From Pseudonocardia bannensis (GTDB lineage Bacteria > Actinomycetota > Actinomycetes > Mycobacteriales > Pseudonocardiaceae), in contig NZ_JAAXKZ010000038.1 in the NCBI RefSeq assembly GCF_012911875.1, forward strand, positions 1 through 44,370: a DNA stretch of 44,370 nt. The letters run 5' to 3'. The translations under genes and the position numbers were made by a program. The stretch's first letter is position 1. Every line of letters begins with the position of its first letter. Shown one piece after another: positions 1-8,272 of the stretch. A model generated the notes under the pieces. That model ran no database searches. It worked only from the letters and a program-made list of their open reading frames with translations, and was not told where the DNA came from.

Positions 1-604
1 GCGCACGGAGGAACATGCGCAGATTCGACGGCAAGATCGCGGTCATCGCCGGTGCGGGCTGCGGGGCCGTGGAGGCTGCGGGAGCTGTGGGGGCTGCCGC
101 CGGGGTTACGGGTCCCGGTGCGGCCTGGGCCGCGACCAGGTCGGCGGGGGTCCGCACCGCGGCCAGCTGCCGCGAGAACTCCTGCACGAAGGCCTCGGTG
201 ATCTGGTCGGCCTTCTTCACGATGACCGCCCGCCCGAACTGCCCGAGCTTCCCGGAGATCGTGACGTCGGTGTGCACGTCGAGCCGGCACCCGGTCGCGG
301 AGTGCTCGACGACCTTGATCCGCATGTCGCCGGCCACGTCGCCACCGATGCGCCGGTCGCTGCCCTCCAGGCGCAGCACCGCGACGCGACCATCGGGATC
401 GGTCTCGATCACCCGCACGGTGCCCTGCAGGGACACGGCCACCGGCCCGACCCGGATCGAGAAGCTCCCCCGGTAGGTGTCCGGGGTGTCCTCGCGGATG
501 TCCTGGGCACCCGGCAGGCAGGCGCCCACGAACGGGATGTCGAGGCATCGGCGGAAGGTCTCCTCCGCCGAGGCGTCGATGCTGATACTGCGGTCGACGA
601 TCAC
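1..604 (-). CDS. CoxG-like SRPBCC protein, 3' end outside window
   Basis: Member of the CO dehydrogenase subunit G (CoxG) family, SRPBCC fold, which in CO oxidisers helps membrane attachment or maturation of molybdenum hydroxylases. Reading starts at a GTG (602-604) whose bases overlap the stop of the upstream M-subunit gene (GTGA), and the frame stays open for 201 codons to the window edge. The first 145 or so residues look like CoxG (start VDRSISIDASAEETF; core GTVRVIETDPDG and DVTISGKLGQFGR). An Ala/Pro-rich linker follows, as is usual before the hydrophobic tail of CoxG. The last 20 codons (bases 1-60) do not look like a CoxG tail and instead read on the other strand as an SDR start, so the gene may be broken there. 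It is the last visible gene of the L-S-M-G operon. Confidence 0.75.
   Translation of the reverse strand, partial: MIVDRSISIDASAEETFRRCLDIPFVGACLPGAQDIREDTPDTYRGSFSIRVGPVAVSLQGTVRVIETDPDGRVAVLRLEGSDRRIGGDVAGDMRIKVVEHSATGCRLDVHTDVTISGKLGQFGRAVIVKKADQITEAFVQEFSRQLAAVRTPADLVAAQAAPGPVTPAAAPTAPAASTAPQPAPAMTAILPSNLRMFLRA
15..62 (+). other. SDR-like gene start abutting CoxG (possible junction)
   Basis: On the plus strand an RBS-like CGGAGGA precedes ATG at 15-17. The next codons read MRRFDGKIAVIAGAGCG, which closely resembles the start and Rossmann glycine motif of short-chain dehydrogenases (FDGKVAVVTGAGSGIG). After about base 62 the frame no longer looks like an SDR and becomes the antisense of the CoxG linker. 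This is either a remnant of an SDR gene start, a rearrangement, or an assembly join at the sequence edge. Confidence 0.4.
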
Positions 605-1500
605 TGCGCCCTCTCCTTCGAATGCTCGTGCGCGCCACTGCGCAGCAGGGCCTGCTCGATGGCCCGGCGGACCCACACCCGGACCATCTCGCGGCGGTAC
701 CAGGCCGAGCCCCGCACATCGGAGACCGGGTCGATCCGGTCGGCGTAGGCGTCGGCGAATTCGGACAGCGTCGCCCCGTCGAGCCGCCGGCCCCGGATCT
801 GCTGCTCGACGTCCCCCAGCCGCAGCGGTGCGTCGCACGCGGCGCCGACGGCCACCCGGAGGTCGGCGCAGCTGCCGTCGTCGGCGAGCCCCACGATCGC
901 GGCGACGCCGACGCACGGCCGGTCCTCGTGCGACCGCGACGTGTACTTGAGGTAGGCCGAGCCGGTGCCCGCCGGCAGGACCGGCACCCGGACCTCGGTG
1001 ACGACCTCGGCCGGCGCCAGAGCGGTCTGATAGAAGCCCAGCAGCAGCTCGCCGACGCCGATCGTCCGCTCCCCGGCGAGCCCGTGCGCGGCGACCTCGG
1101 CGTCGAGCGCGCGCAGCGTCGCGGGCGGGTCGGAGGCGTAGTCGGCCTCGGCCAGCACGCCGCCGACGGTGGCCGCCGAGCGCACCTGCGCGTTGCCCAC
1201 CACGGCCAGCGAGTCGGCGAGCAGAGGGGCGTGCCGGCGCACGAGCGGGTGACGGGCCGCCGCCGCGTGGGTCACCAGGGCGCCGATCCGCAGCAGACCG
1301 GAGTCCTCGTCGACGAGGACCTCGCCGAGGCCGGGCACATCGCGCAACGACACAAGCGCCTGGGGGGAGACCAGTCGTTGCTGGACCATCAGCGTCAACG
1401 CGGTTCCGCCCGCGACCAGCTTGGCGGCGCCGTCGTAGGAGTCCATGACGTCGACCGCCTCGGCGACCGACCGGGGGAAGAAGAAGGCGGGGGTGCTCAT
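601..1500 (-). CDS. Xanthine dehydrogenase-family FAD subunit (CoxM-like)
   Basis: Medium, FAD-binding subunit of a molybdenum hydroxylase; it passes electrons from the Mo and 2Fe-2S subunits through FAD to an acceptor. The 299-residue length fits CoxM/CutM (about 290). The FAD motif AGGTALTLMVQQR lies near residues 32-45, followed by a TVGGVLAEAD segment equivalent to the usual TIGGN loop, and a C-terminal CO_deh_flav_C-like region (SAYLKYTSRSHEDRPCVGVAA). The start ATG (1498-1500) overlaps the stop of the S subunit gene as ATGA, and its own stop overlaps the GTG of the CoxG-like gene, so translational coupling is likely. This supports one stoichiometric L-S-M complex. Confidence 0.92.
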   Translation of the reverse strand: MSTPAFFFPRSVAEAVDVMDSYDGAAKLVAGGTALTLMVQQRLVSPQALVSLRDVPGLGEVLVDEDSGLLRIGALVTHAAAARHPLVRRHAPLLADSLAVVGNAQVRSAATVGGVLAEADYASDPPATLRALDAEVAAHGLAGERTIGVGELLLGFYQTALAPAEVVTEVRVPVLPAGTGSAYLKYTSRSHEDRPCVGVAAIVGLADDGSCADLRVAVGAACDAPLRLGDVEQQIRGRRLDGATLSEFADAYADRIDPVSDVRGSAWYRREMVRVWVRRAIEQALLRSGAHEHSKERAQ

Positions 1501-2042
1501 GCCTGCTCCCGCCGATCCGTGGCGCCGGCCACCTCGAGCGCGGCGGCCATGATGCGGGAGTAGCTGCCGCACCGGCAGATGTGCCCGCTGAAGGCCTCCC
1601 GGATCGCGGCCTCGTCCGGTGACGGGTCCACCGCCAGCAACGCCTCGAGCGCCAGCACGAAACCGGGGGTGCAGTAGGAACACTGGAACGCGCGGTGGCG
1701 CAGGAACGCCTCCTGCACCCGGCTCAGCTCACCCGACGGGTCCTCCAGGCCTTCCACCGTGCGCACGTCGGTGCCGTCGCACACCGCGGCGAGCGTCAGG
1801 CACCCGCTCGCGGCCCGGCCGTCGAGCAGCACGGTGCACGCACCGCACATGCCCACCCCGCAGCCGCTGCGCGCACCCTGCAGCCGCAGCTGCTCGCGCA
1901 GCGCGTCGAGCAGCGTCTGCGTCGTGCGGACCCGCAGCGTGCGGGCCCGGCCGTTGACGTCGATCCGGACCGGCACCCGGCCGTCGGCGTCGGGCAGCTT
2001 CACCGCGCCAGGGTCGTCGGGCAGCTCCTGCAGCTCGCTCAT
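1497..2042 (-). CDS. 2Fe-2S subunit of molybdenum hydroxylase (CoxS-like)
   Basis: Small iron-sulfur subunit of 181 residues. Cys61, Cys66, Cys69 and Cys81 form the plant-type 2Fe-2S site (CGVGMCGAC then C). Cys121, Cys124, Cys156 and Cys158 form the second cluster (QCSYCTPG and CRC), as in the xanthine oxidase family. About 20 extra N-terminal residues precede the beta-grasp fold compared with typical CoxS (about 160). The ATG at 2040-2042 overlaps the L-subunit stop (ATGA), which fixes the start. All eight cluster ligands are present, so the subunit looks functional. Confidence 0.95.
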   Translation of the reverse strand: MSELQELPDDPGAVKLPDADGRVPVRIDVNGRARTLRVRTTQTLLDALREQLRLQGARSGCGVGMCGACTVLLDGRAASGCLTLAAVCDGTDVRTVEGLEDPSGELSRVQEAFLRHRAFQCSYCTPGFVLALEALLAVDPSPDEAAIREAFSGHICRCGSYSRIMAAALEVAGATDRREQA

Positions 2043-4363
2043 CCCTGCGCTCCCACGCTCGTGACCTCGTCGACCTGTCCGGCCGCCTGCTCGCTCTCGC
2101 GGCGCTCCCGCAGCCCGCGCAGCACCTTCTCCGCGCTGATGGGCAGGCTCCGGATGCGCACTCCCGTCGCCCGGTAGAGCGCGTTGCTGATGGCCGGGGC
2201 GATCGGCGGGAGGGCCGGTTCGCCCAGACCGTGCACCTCCCCGTGCTCCGGATCCTCCATCAGCTCGAACTCGTGGTGGCGGGGCATGTCCTCGAGGGTC
2301 GGCACCATGTAGTCGGCCAGGGTGCCGGTGACGAGCTGGCCCTGGTCGAACACGAGTTCCTCCATCAGCGCGTTGCCAACGCCGAAGACGAGGCAGCCCT
2401 CGCACTGATGTTCGGCGCCCACCGGGTCGACGACCTCGCCCGCGAAGACCCCGCCGGTGTAGCGGAGCACCCGCACGTGCCCGGTGGCCGTGTCGACCTC
2501 GATCTCCGCGGCGCCGACGGACTGGTGCCAGTGCACCGATCCGACACCCTGGCCCGTGAAGGGATCGAGCCCTCCGGAGGTGACGAGGGTGCCCTCCCCT
2601 ATGACGTTGCCGACCTGGCTGCGCCGCACCACCTCGCCCAGGGACAGGCTCTGCTGCTCGACCCCGGCGACCCGCACCTGCCCGTCGACGATCTCCAGGT
2701 CGGCCGGGTCGACCTCGAGCAGGTCGGCGGCCAGCTCGCGGATCTTGTGCAGGGCGTCGTCGGCGGCCCGGCCCATCGCACCACCCATGGAGTACATGGA
2801 CCGGCTCGCGGTGGTCTGCTGGTCGTACGGCGTCAAGTCGGTATCCACATAGGACACGCCGACGAGAGCGGGGTCGATGCCGAGGTGCCTGGCCACGCCG
2901 GCGGCCAGGGCGGGCCGGATGCCCTGTCCCATCTCGACCGAGCTCGTGAGCACGTCCACGCTGCCGTCCGGACCGAGCCGCACCGTCGCGGTGGACGTCG
3001 ACGGGGTGATCGTCCCCTCGATGACGCAGCTGATCCCCTTGGCCCGCACCAGGTCGCCGTCGCGGTGGACCGGCTCGTCCGGGTCCCAGCCGATCCGCTC
3101 GGCCGCCGCGTCGAGCAGGTCGTGGAACCGGAGGTGGTCCAGCGTCTCGCCGGTGCAGAACGTGTCGCCGTCACGCAGCAGGTTGATGCGGCGGATCTCG
3201 ACCGGGTCGATCCCGAGCCGCTCGGCGATCATGTCCAACTGGCCCTCGTAGGCCCAGGCGCACTGGTTGATCGCGAAACCGCGGTAGGCGCCGGCCGGGG
3301 GAGTGTTGGTCAGCACGGCGTGGGCCTCGGTCCGCACGTGCGGGATCGCGTACGGGCCGTTGAGGCCGTAGGCCCCGAACATCACCTTCCGCGGGCTGAT
3401 CACCGCGTAGGCGCCCGCGTTGTAGTAGGCGGTGGCCTCGCGGGCCACGATCCGGCCGTCGCGCATCACACCGGTCCGGATGCGAACCCGCATGGCGTGC
3501 TTGGTGCTGGTGACGAACTCCTCCTCGCGCGTCAGGTGCAGCCGTACCGGAGCGCCCACCACCCGCGACAGTGCCGCGGCGATGGGCTCGACCGAGGCGT
3601 ACGCCTTGGCGCCGAACCCGCCGCCGAGAGCCGGCACGATCACCCGGACCCGGTTGAGCGGCAGGCCGAGCAGCAGGGCGAGTTGGCGGCGGGTGATGTA
3701 GGGCGTCTGGGTGGACGACCAGACGGTGAGCCGGTCGCCGCGGGCGTCGGCGACGACCGCGTGCGTCTCCAGCGGCACGGCCCCCGCGGCGGGGCTGTCG
3801 AAGACGTCGTCGAAGACCAGGTCCGCGGCGGCGAACCCGGCCTCGACGTCGCCCTTGACGACGGTGAAGGTGTTGCAGACGTTGCGCTCGTGGTCGGCCC
3901 GCAGCGTCACGTCCACGAAGGACGGATCGCGTTCCGGCGGCTCCGGGAACAGCCGGGCGGTATCGGACCCGAAGGCCTCCTCGGCGTCGAACACCGCCGG
4001 GAGATGGGCGTAGTCCACCTCCACGAGCGCGGCCGCCTCGTCGGCCACCGCGGGGTCCTCGGCCAGAACCGCCGCGACCGGCTCGCCGATGTAGCGGACG
4101 ACGTCGATCGCCAGCACCGGCTGGTCGAGCAGGACGGGCCCGAACAGCACAGCCATGTCCCCGCGTGCGGCGAGGTCGGCCCCGGTGACCACGGCGACCG
4201 CCCCGGGCCACGCCGCGGCGTCACCGGTCCGCACCGCCGTGATCTCCGCATGGGCGGCGGTCGACCGCACGAGGCGGCAATGCAGCATGCCGGGAACCTC
4301 GTGATTGATCACGAAGGGCGTTCGCCCTGTCACCCGGTCGCGTGCATCGAGCAACGTCTTCAC
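2039..4363 (-). CDS. Xanthine dehydrogenase-family molybdopterin subunit (L)
   Basis: Catalytic large subunit, 774 residues, of a Mo hydroxylase that inserts water-derived oxygen into a carbon centre. The N-terminal a/b hammerhead (about residues 1-125) is followed by the molybdopterin-binding domains. Visible motifs are GGGFGAKAYA for cofactor binding, AYRGFAI near residue 357, EMGQGIRPALA, and the C-terminal GLGEPALPP that carries the catalytic Glu. The active-site loop is neither the AYxCSFR of form I CO dehydrogenase nor the AYRGAGR of form II, so CO is an unlikely substrate; an N-heterocycle, aldehyde or aromatic acid is more likely. It lies 37 bases after the MHS transporter gene, presumably its operon partner supplying the substrate. 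Confidence 0.93.
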   Translation of the reverse strand: MKTLLDARDRVTGRTPFVINHEVPGMLHCRLVRSTAAHAEITAVRTGDAAAWPGAVAVVTGADLAARGDMAVLFGPVLLDQPVLAIDVVRYIGEPVAAVLAEDPAVADEAAALVEVDYAHLPAVFDAEEAFGSDTARLFPEPPERDPSFVDVTLRADHERNVCNTFTVVKGDVEAGFAAADLVFDDVFDSPAAGAVPLETHAVVADARGDRLTVWSSTQTPYITRRQLALLLGLPLNRVRVIVPALGGGFGAKAYASVEPIAAALSRVVGAPVRLHLTREEEFVTSTKHAMRVRIRTGVMRDGRIVAREATAYYNAGAYAVISPRKVMFGAYGLNGPYAIPHVRTEAHAVLTNTPPAGAYRGFAINQCAWAYEGQLDMIAERLGIDPVEIRRINLLRDGDTFCTGETLDHLRFHDLLDAAAERIGWDPDEPVHRDGDLVRAKGISCVIEGTITPSTSTATVRLGPDGSVDVLTSSVEMGQGIRPALAAGVARHLGIDPALVGVSYVDTDLTPYDQQTTASRSMYSMGGAMGRAADDALHKIRELAADLLEVDPADLEIVDGQVRVAGVEQQSLSLGEVVRRSQVGNVIGEGTLVTSGGLDPFTGQGVGSVHWHQSVGAAEIEVDTATGHVRVLRYTGGVFAGEVVDPVGAEHQCEGCLVFGVGNALMEELVFDQGQLVTGTLADYMVPTLEDMPRHHEFELMEDPEHGEVHGLGEPALPPIAPAISNALYRATGVRIRSLPISAEKVLRGLRERRESEQAAGQVDEVTSVGAQG

Positions 4364-4400
4364 CTCTTTCGTTCGCCGAGACTGACCACGGGCGGTAGCG

Positions 4401-5762
4401 TTACCGAACCACGTCCGCGGTCGCGTGGCCGGTGCTCTCGGTCACGGCCGGTTCATCGGTGGCGTCCATGTCCGCCCGGAAGGTCTCGTGGACCGCGAAC
4501 ACGGACGCGAACGCCAGCGCGGCCCCGAACGCGACGTAGAGCGCGACCGGCCAGGAGTTGCCGCCGGCCCAGCCGAGCAGGGCGGTCGCGATGAGCGGCG
4601 CCGGCGCGGCGGCGAGCATCGACGAGATGTTGTAGCTCACCGAGGATCCGCTCATCCGGACCCGGGTCGGGAACATCTCCGACAGCAGCGCGGCCGAGGT
4701 GGAGAACGTCGGCGCGTGTCCGCCGAGCAGCATCAGGACGATCGCGGTCCAGATCAGGACCGGGGTGCCGGTGTCGACGAGCAGGAAGAACGGGTAGGCG
4801 AACAGGACGGCGAACCCGGCACCCGCCAGGAAGACCGGCCGGCGGCCGACCCGGTCGGACAGCGCCCCCATCAGGGGCATCATCACCAGCTCCAGCGCGC
4901 TGCCGATGACCACCCCGGTCAGCACCACCCCGCGGGGGACGCCCAGGGTCGTGGTCGCGTAGCTGAGCACGAACACCGCGACGATGTAGAAGATCAGCGT
5001 GTCGGAGAACCGGGCGCCGATCGCGAGCAGGATGTTGCGGGGGTACCGGCGCATGACCTCGACGACCGGCTGCTTCACGGTCTCGCCCCGACTCTGCACC
5101 GCGGTGAACGACGGCGGCTCCACCAGGCGCAGTCGGATGACCAGGCCGATGATCACCAGCGCGAAGCTGAGAATGAACGGGATCCGCCAGCCCCAGGTCA
5201 GGAAGGCGTCGCCGGCCAGCGACGACACGATGGCGAAGGTCGCCGTCGCGAGCAGGGAGCCCGCGGGCACGCCGATCTGCGGCCAGCTGCCGTAGAAGCC
5301 CCGCTTGCCCGGCGGTGCGTGCTCGGTCGCCATCAGCACCGCGCCGGCCCACTCGGCCCCGATGCCCAGGCCCTGCACGAAGCGCAGTGCCGTGAGCAGT
5401 ATCGGTGCCCAGATGCCGATCGTGTCGAACGTCGGCAACAGGCCGATCAGCAGGGTGGCGATACCCATGGCCATCAGGCTCGTCACCAGGACGGTCTTGC
5501 GCCCCAGCCGGTCACCGACGTGACCGGCGATGATCGCGCCGAGCGGCCGGGCGACGAAGGCTACCCCGAAGGTGGCGAACGACGCGATGAGACCGACCGT
5601 CGGGCTCACCGTGGGGAAGAACAGCTTCCCGAGCACCAGGGCCGCGGCCGTGCCGTAGATGAAGAAGTCGTACCACTCGATGGTGGTGCCGATGAAGCTC
5701 GCGAAAGCCACCTTCCGCGGGTTCACGGGCGCGGCACCGAGTTGCTGCTCTCCTGCCTGCAT
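4401..5762 (-). CDS. MHS-family MFS transporter (proton symporter)
   Basis: A 453-residue, 12-helix major facilitator of the metabolite:H+ symporter (MHS) group, relatives of which carry shikimate, alpha-ketoglutarate, citrate and similar acids. Hallmarks are the N-terminal ASFIGTTIEWYDFFIYGTAA, RPLGAIIAGHVGDRLGRK in the loop between helices 2 and 3, RFVQGLGIGAEWAGA, and the second-half repeat LSDRVGRRP. The tail is a short hydrophilic stretch. It is the first gene of the leftward operon that continues with the molybdenum hydroxylase subunits, so it likely imports the hydroxylase substrate or a related acid across the cytoplasmic membrane. The RBS upstream of the ATG is weak. Confidence 0.93.
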   Translation of the reverse strand: MQAGEQQLGAAPVNPRKVAFASFIGTTIEWYDFFIYGTAAALVLGKLFFPTVSPTVGLIASFATFGVAFVARPLGAIIAGHVGDRLGRKTVLVTSLMAMGIATLLIGLLPTFDTIGIWAPILLTALRFVQGLGIGAEWAGAVLMATEHAPPGKRGFYGSWPQIGVPAGSLLATATFAIVSSLAGDAFLTWGWRIPFILSFALVIIGLVIRLRLVEPPSFTAVQSRGETVKQPVVEVMRRYPRNILLAIGARFSDTLIFYIVAVFVLSYATTTLGVPRGVVLTGVVIGSALELVMMPLMGALSDRVGRRPVFLAGAGFAVLFAYPFFLLVDTGTPVLIWTAIVLMLLGGHAPTFSTSAALLSEMFPTRVRMSGSSVSYNISSMLAAAPAPLIATALLGWAGGNSWPVALYVAFGAALAFASVFAVHETFRADMDATDEPAVTESTGHATADVVR

Positions 5763-5810
5763 GGTCGCTCCTATCGGTGGGGCCGGGGCGCGCGGCCTCG
5801 GCGTCGCAGC

Positions 5811-5844
5811 GGTGCGGTCGATACAGCGGTGCGGTCGATACAGC
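5811..5844. repeat. Tandem 17-bp repeat upstream of MHS operon
   Basis: The unit ggtgcggtcgatacagc occurs twice without a spacer (5811-5827 and 5828-5844), about 50-80 bases before the MHS transporter start. It contains GATAC, related to the GTATAC core seen in the FAD-gene region, and sits where a promoter or operator would be expected. Confidence 0.6.
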
Positions 5845-5905
5845 GGGGCGTGCTGACCGGCGTGCTTTCGCTGCGCACGCCGTCGATCGGGGGCCCTGGT
5901 GAAAG

Positions 5906-5938
5906 GGCCGGGGGCGGCACCCGGAGCCGCCCCCGGCC
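5906..5938 (-). terminator. Terminator after the FAD dehydrogenase gene
   Basis: Perfect 13-bp inverted repeat (ggccgggggcggc and its complement) with a 7-base loop, starting 7 bases past the stop of the FAD dehydrogenase gene. On the minus strand it is followed by a short CTTTC run. It suggests that the FAD gene and the MHS operon are separate transcription units. Confidence 0.75.
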
Positions 5939-5945
5939 TCCGGGC

Positions 5946-7448
5946 TCACGCCAGGCTGCCTGCGCGGCGCCCGAACACGGCGCCCGAGGTCAGACCGGTG
6001 CCACCGGGGTAGTTGCCGCTGAACAGGCCACCGAGCATCTCCCCGCACACGTACAGCCCGGGCACGGGCTCGCCCGACTCGTCGAGGGCGCGTCCGTTGT
6101 CGTCGGCGTGCAACCCGCCGAAGGTGAAGGTGATGCCGCAGGTGACCGGGAAGGCGTAGTAGGGCGCCTGCTCGACCGGGATCGCCCAGTTGCTCTTGGG
6201 CGGGTCCACCCGGGCGGCGCGGCCGTCCTTGACGGACGGGTCGAGCGGTACGTCGCGGTCGATGGAGGCGTTGAACTCCTCGACGGTGCGACGGAACGCG
6301 GTGGCGTCCACGCCCATGCCGCGTGCGAGGTCCTCGAGCGAGTCGGCGACGACCACGGAGGCCCCGGGGCTGTCGTACTCCTCGGTGCGCAGCATCGGAC
6401 GGGTGGTGGCGTCGAAGACCTGGAAGGCGATCCCGTCGGGCTGGGCGAGGATCTCGCGCCCGTACTTCGCGTAGGTGTAGTTGCGGAAGTCGGCGCCCTC
6501 GTCGAGGAACCGCAGTCCCCGGTTGTTGACCACGATGCCCAGCGGGTAGCTCTGCCGGGTCAGCCGGTTCGTGAGCTCCCGGTTGCTCTCGTTGTTCTCG
6601 GCCCGGGCGTCCCAGGCCACGCTGTGGCAGGACGCCCAGTCACCGGCCGGGGCGACGCCGGCGTCGAGCGCAGCGCGCAGCATGTCCCCGGTGTTCAGCG
6701 GCGTGCCACGCACCTTGGCCCGCTCCCAGCCCTCGCCCAGGTGCGTGCGGCGCAGCTCGGGGTCGGCCTCGAAGCCGCCGGCGGCCAGGATGACCGACTC
6801 CGCGTGCAGGGTGACCGCCTCACCGTTCACATCCGTGCAGACGACCCCACGCACGGCGCCGTCGGAGACCACCAGCTCCGTGCCGCGCAGCCCGTAGCGC
6901 ACCTCGATGCCGCTCTTCTGGGCCGCCGCCAGGTGCTGCTCCATCAGGCCCTGGCCACCGTCGGTGCTGCCGACGGCCAGGCCACCCCAGAACACGTGCC
7001 GGCCCTCGGAGTCGGGGTAGGACTGCCGCTCGAACATGAGGCGGAACCGCAGTCCGAGGCCGTGCAGCCAGCGAAGCGTGTCCTGGCTGTCGCGGACGAG
7101 GGCCTGGCTCAGGACCGGGTCGGCCCGCCCCGAGGTGACCTTCTCCATGTCGGCGAGGTAGGCCTCGGCTTCGTACGGCGGCAGCACCGTGGTGTCGAGC
7201 CGCTCGTCCGGGTCCAGCAGGTCGCTGATCTCGGCCAGCCCGGAGTGCGTGATGCGGAACGCTCCGGCCGTGTAGTAGCTGTTGCCGCCTGCTTCGTCGG
7301 GCAGCCCCTTCTCGATCAGCAGAACCCGCCGGCCCCGCTCCGCTGCGGCATGGGCCGCGCTGAAACCCGCGTTGCCGCCCCCGACGACGACGACGTCGAA
7401 CGGCCGATCGGCCGGACTGTCGGGTGACGCGACCGGGTCTACTGCCAT
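5946..7448 (-). CDS. FAD dehydrogenase, tricarballylate dehydrogenase-like
   Basis: A 500-residue flavoprotein of the fumarate reductase/succinate dehydrogenase/3-ketosteroid dehydrogenase group; the GNSYYTAGAFR segment and length most resemble TcuA, tricarballylate dehydrogenase. The ADP-binding motif FDVVVVGGGNAGFSAAHAA starts near residue 17, and the C-terminal FAD motif (YVCGEMLGGLFSGNYPGG) is intact. Likely reaction: FAD-dependent oxidation or reduction of a C-C bond next to a carboxylate. The start ATG at 7446-7448 has AGGAGG eight bases upstream; a longer in-frame extension exists but lacks this support. It faces the ABC importer genes across a shared control region, consistent with processing an imported organic acid. 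Confidence 0.85.
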   Translation of the reverse strand: MAVDPVASPDSPADRPFDVVVVGGGNAGFSAAHAAAERGRRVLLIEKGLPDEAGGNSYYTAGAFRITHSGLAEISDLLDPDERLDTTVLPPYEAEAYLADMEKVTSGRADPVLSQALVRDSQDTLRWLHGLGLRFRLMFERQSYPDSEGRHVFWGGLAVGSTDGGQGLMEQHLAAAQKSGIEVRYGLRGTELVVSDGAVRGVVCTDVNGEAVTLHAESVILAAGGFEADPELRRTHLGEGWERAKVRGTPLNTGDMLRAALDAGVAPAGDWASCHSVAWDARAENNESNRELTNRLTRQSYPLGIVVNNRGLRFLDEGADFRNYTYAKYGREILAQPDGIAFQVFDATTRPMLRTEEYDSPGASVVVADSLEDLARGMGVDATAFRRTVEEFNASIDRDVPLDPSVKDGRAARVDPPKSNWAIPVEQAPYYAFPVTCGITFTFGGLHADDNGRALDESGEPVPGLYVCGEMLGGLFSGNYPGGTGLTSGAVFGRRAGSLA

Positions 7449-7490
7449 CGCTGGGCCTCCTGTGCCTCGGATCGGACGTGGTGATTCGAC

Positions 7491-7505
7491 TGTATACATA
7501 CGTAT
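7491..7505. promoter_or_regulatory. Candidate GntR operator near FAD gene start
   Basis: tgtatacatacgtat contains two overlapping palindromes, TGTATACA (7491-7498) and ATACGTAT (7498-7505), 43-57 bases upstream of the FAD dehydrogenase start. AT-rich palindromes like this stand out in the GC-rich background and resemble operators of FCD-type GntR regulators. Confidence 0.5.
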
Positions 7506-7589
7506 CCAGACGTGTCCATCATCGATCCGGCAGCCCGCCGTCGTGGCGCCGGGTGACGAAGTCACCCCTGGCGCCCTGCCGTATTCTGC

Positions 7590-7597
7590 TGTATACC
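7590..7597. promoter_or_regulatory. Second GTATAC palindrome
   Basis: TGTATACC, one base different from the 7491 palindrome, about 140 bases upstream of the FAD gene. Possible auxiliary operator. Confidence 0.35.
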
Positions 7598-8072
7598 TTC
7601 GCGCGGAAGGTCGGTTGTGAGGTGGATCTCGTGCTGCGGAGTAGGTGGCTTCGGCGGGCCACCGGACAAACGGTGCGCCTGCCGAAAAACGGCGTGCGCC
7701 CAGCATTCGAGAATCGCGGTCAGGTCTCGCGGAAAATCCTTCGATGCCGATTTCTGTGGCGCGCTTCGATCGTTTCCCTGAACAGGCTCGCAGGCGCCGG
7801 CGGGCGCAACTGTAAACGGAGTCGAGAGCGCTGGGCGTAGTCCGTGGTTGAGGCCCCACCCGTGGCCGTCTTCGCATAACTGCTGCTCAAGGCGTCGCGA
7901 GTGGAAGTCGCCAGCGCGCCGGCGGGCGTGAACACGTTCTCCGCGGGCAACGGATCCGAAACGATCGCGAAACATTCCCACGGCATGAATATGGTGCGTC
8001 CGGGGCGGGTGGGCTCCGCCGCGACCACGGACGCCGTTCGGACTCGGACGCCCTCTTGACACGGTGTCCAGC

Positions 8073-8080
8073 GGTATACA
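8073..8080. promoter_or_regulatory. Third GTATAC palindrome, importer side
   Basis: GGTATACA, the reverse complement of the 7590 motif, 193-200 bases upstream of the first permease gene. Its position on the importer side suggests shared control of both divergent units. Confidence 0.35.
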
Positions 8081-8272
8081 TCATCGTTCGACAACTGACG
8101 GGGCCCGCCGCGGCGTGCCACCACCGGCCGCTGGAGCCCCCGCGACTTTTCGGGGACGGGGATCCGCGCAATGCGGCGTACTACCCCGCGAGCTGTCACG
8201 CGCGGGGCTCCAGGCATGAGTGACTGACGGCGACCAGCACTGACTGGCAGCGACTGGCGAGGAGATACAGGC

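Larger units (their letters stand above)
7449..8272. promoter_or_regulatory. Divergent control region, no convincing gene
   Basis: This 824-base gap separates the leftward FAD dehydrogenase gene from the rightward ABC importer operon. Open frames here (such as 7562-8062 and 7720-8217, minus strand) show no recognisable family and are probably chance. Base composition is visibly less GC-rich than the neighbours around 7480-7600 and 7860-8090. It holds the three GTATAC palindromes listed separately and presumably promoters in both directions. Confidence 0.6.

Noticed and set aside
2039-4363. CO dehydrogenase (form I) assignment of the first L subunit
   Set aside because: The active-site loop is AYRGFAI and lacks the Cys of AYxCSFR, so carbon monoxide oxidation is not supported.
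2231-4594. Long plus-strand open frame antisense to the L subunit
   Set aside because: Shadow of a GC-rich gene: its composition (Arg, Gly, His, Val) follows from the opposite strand, and no family motif is seen.
4425-7427. 1000-codon plus-strand open frame across the transporter and FAD genes
   Set aside because: Spans two real minus-strand genes and a terminator; composition is that of an antisense shadow.
7562-8217. Two overlapping minus-strand frames in the divergent control region
   Set aside because: No RBS, no family resemblance, and they would cover the promoters of both neighbours.
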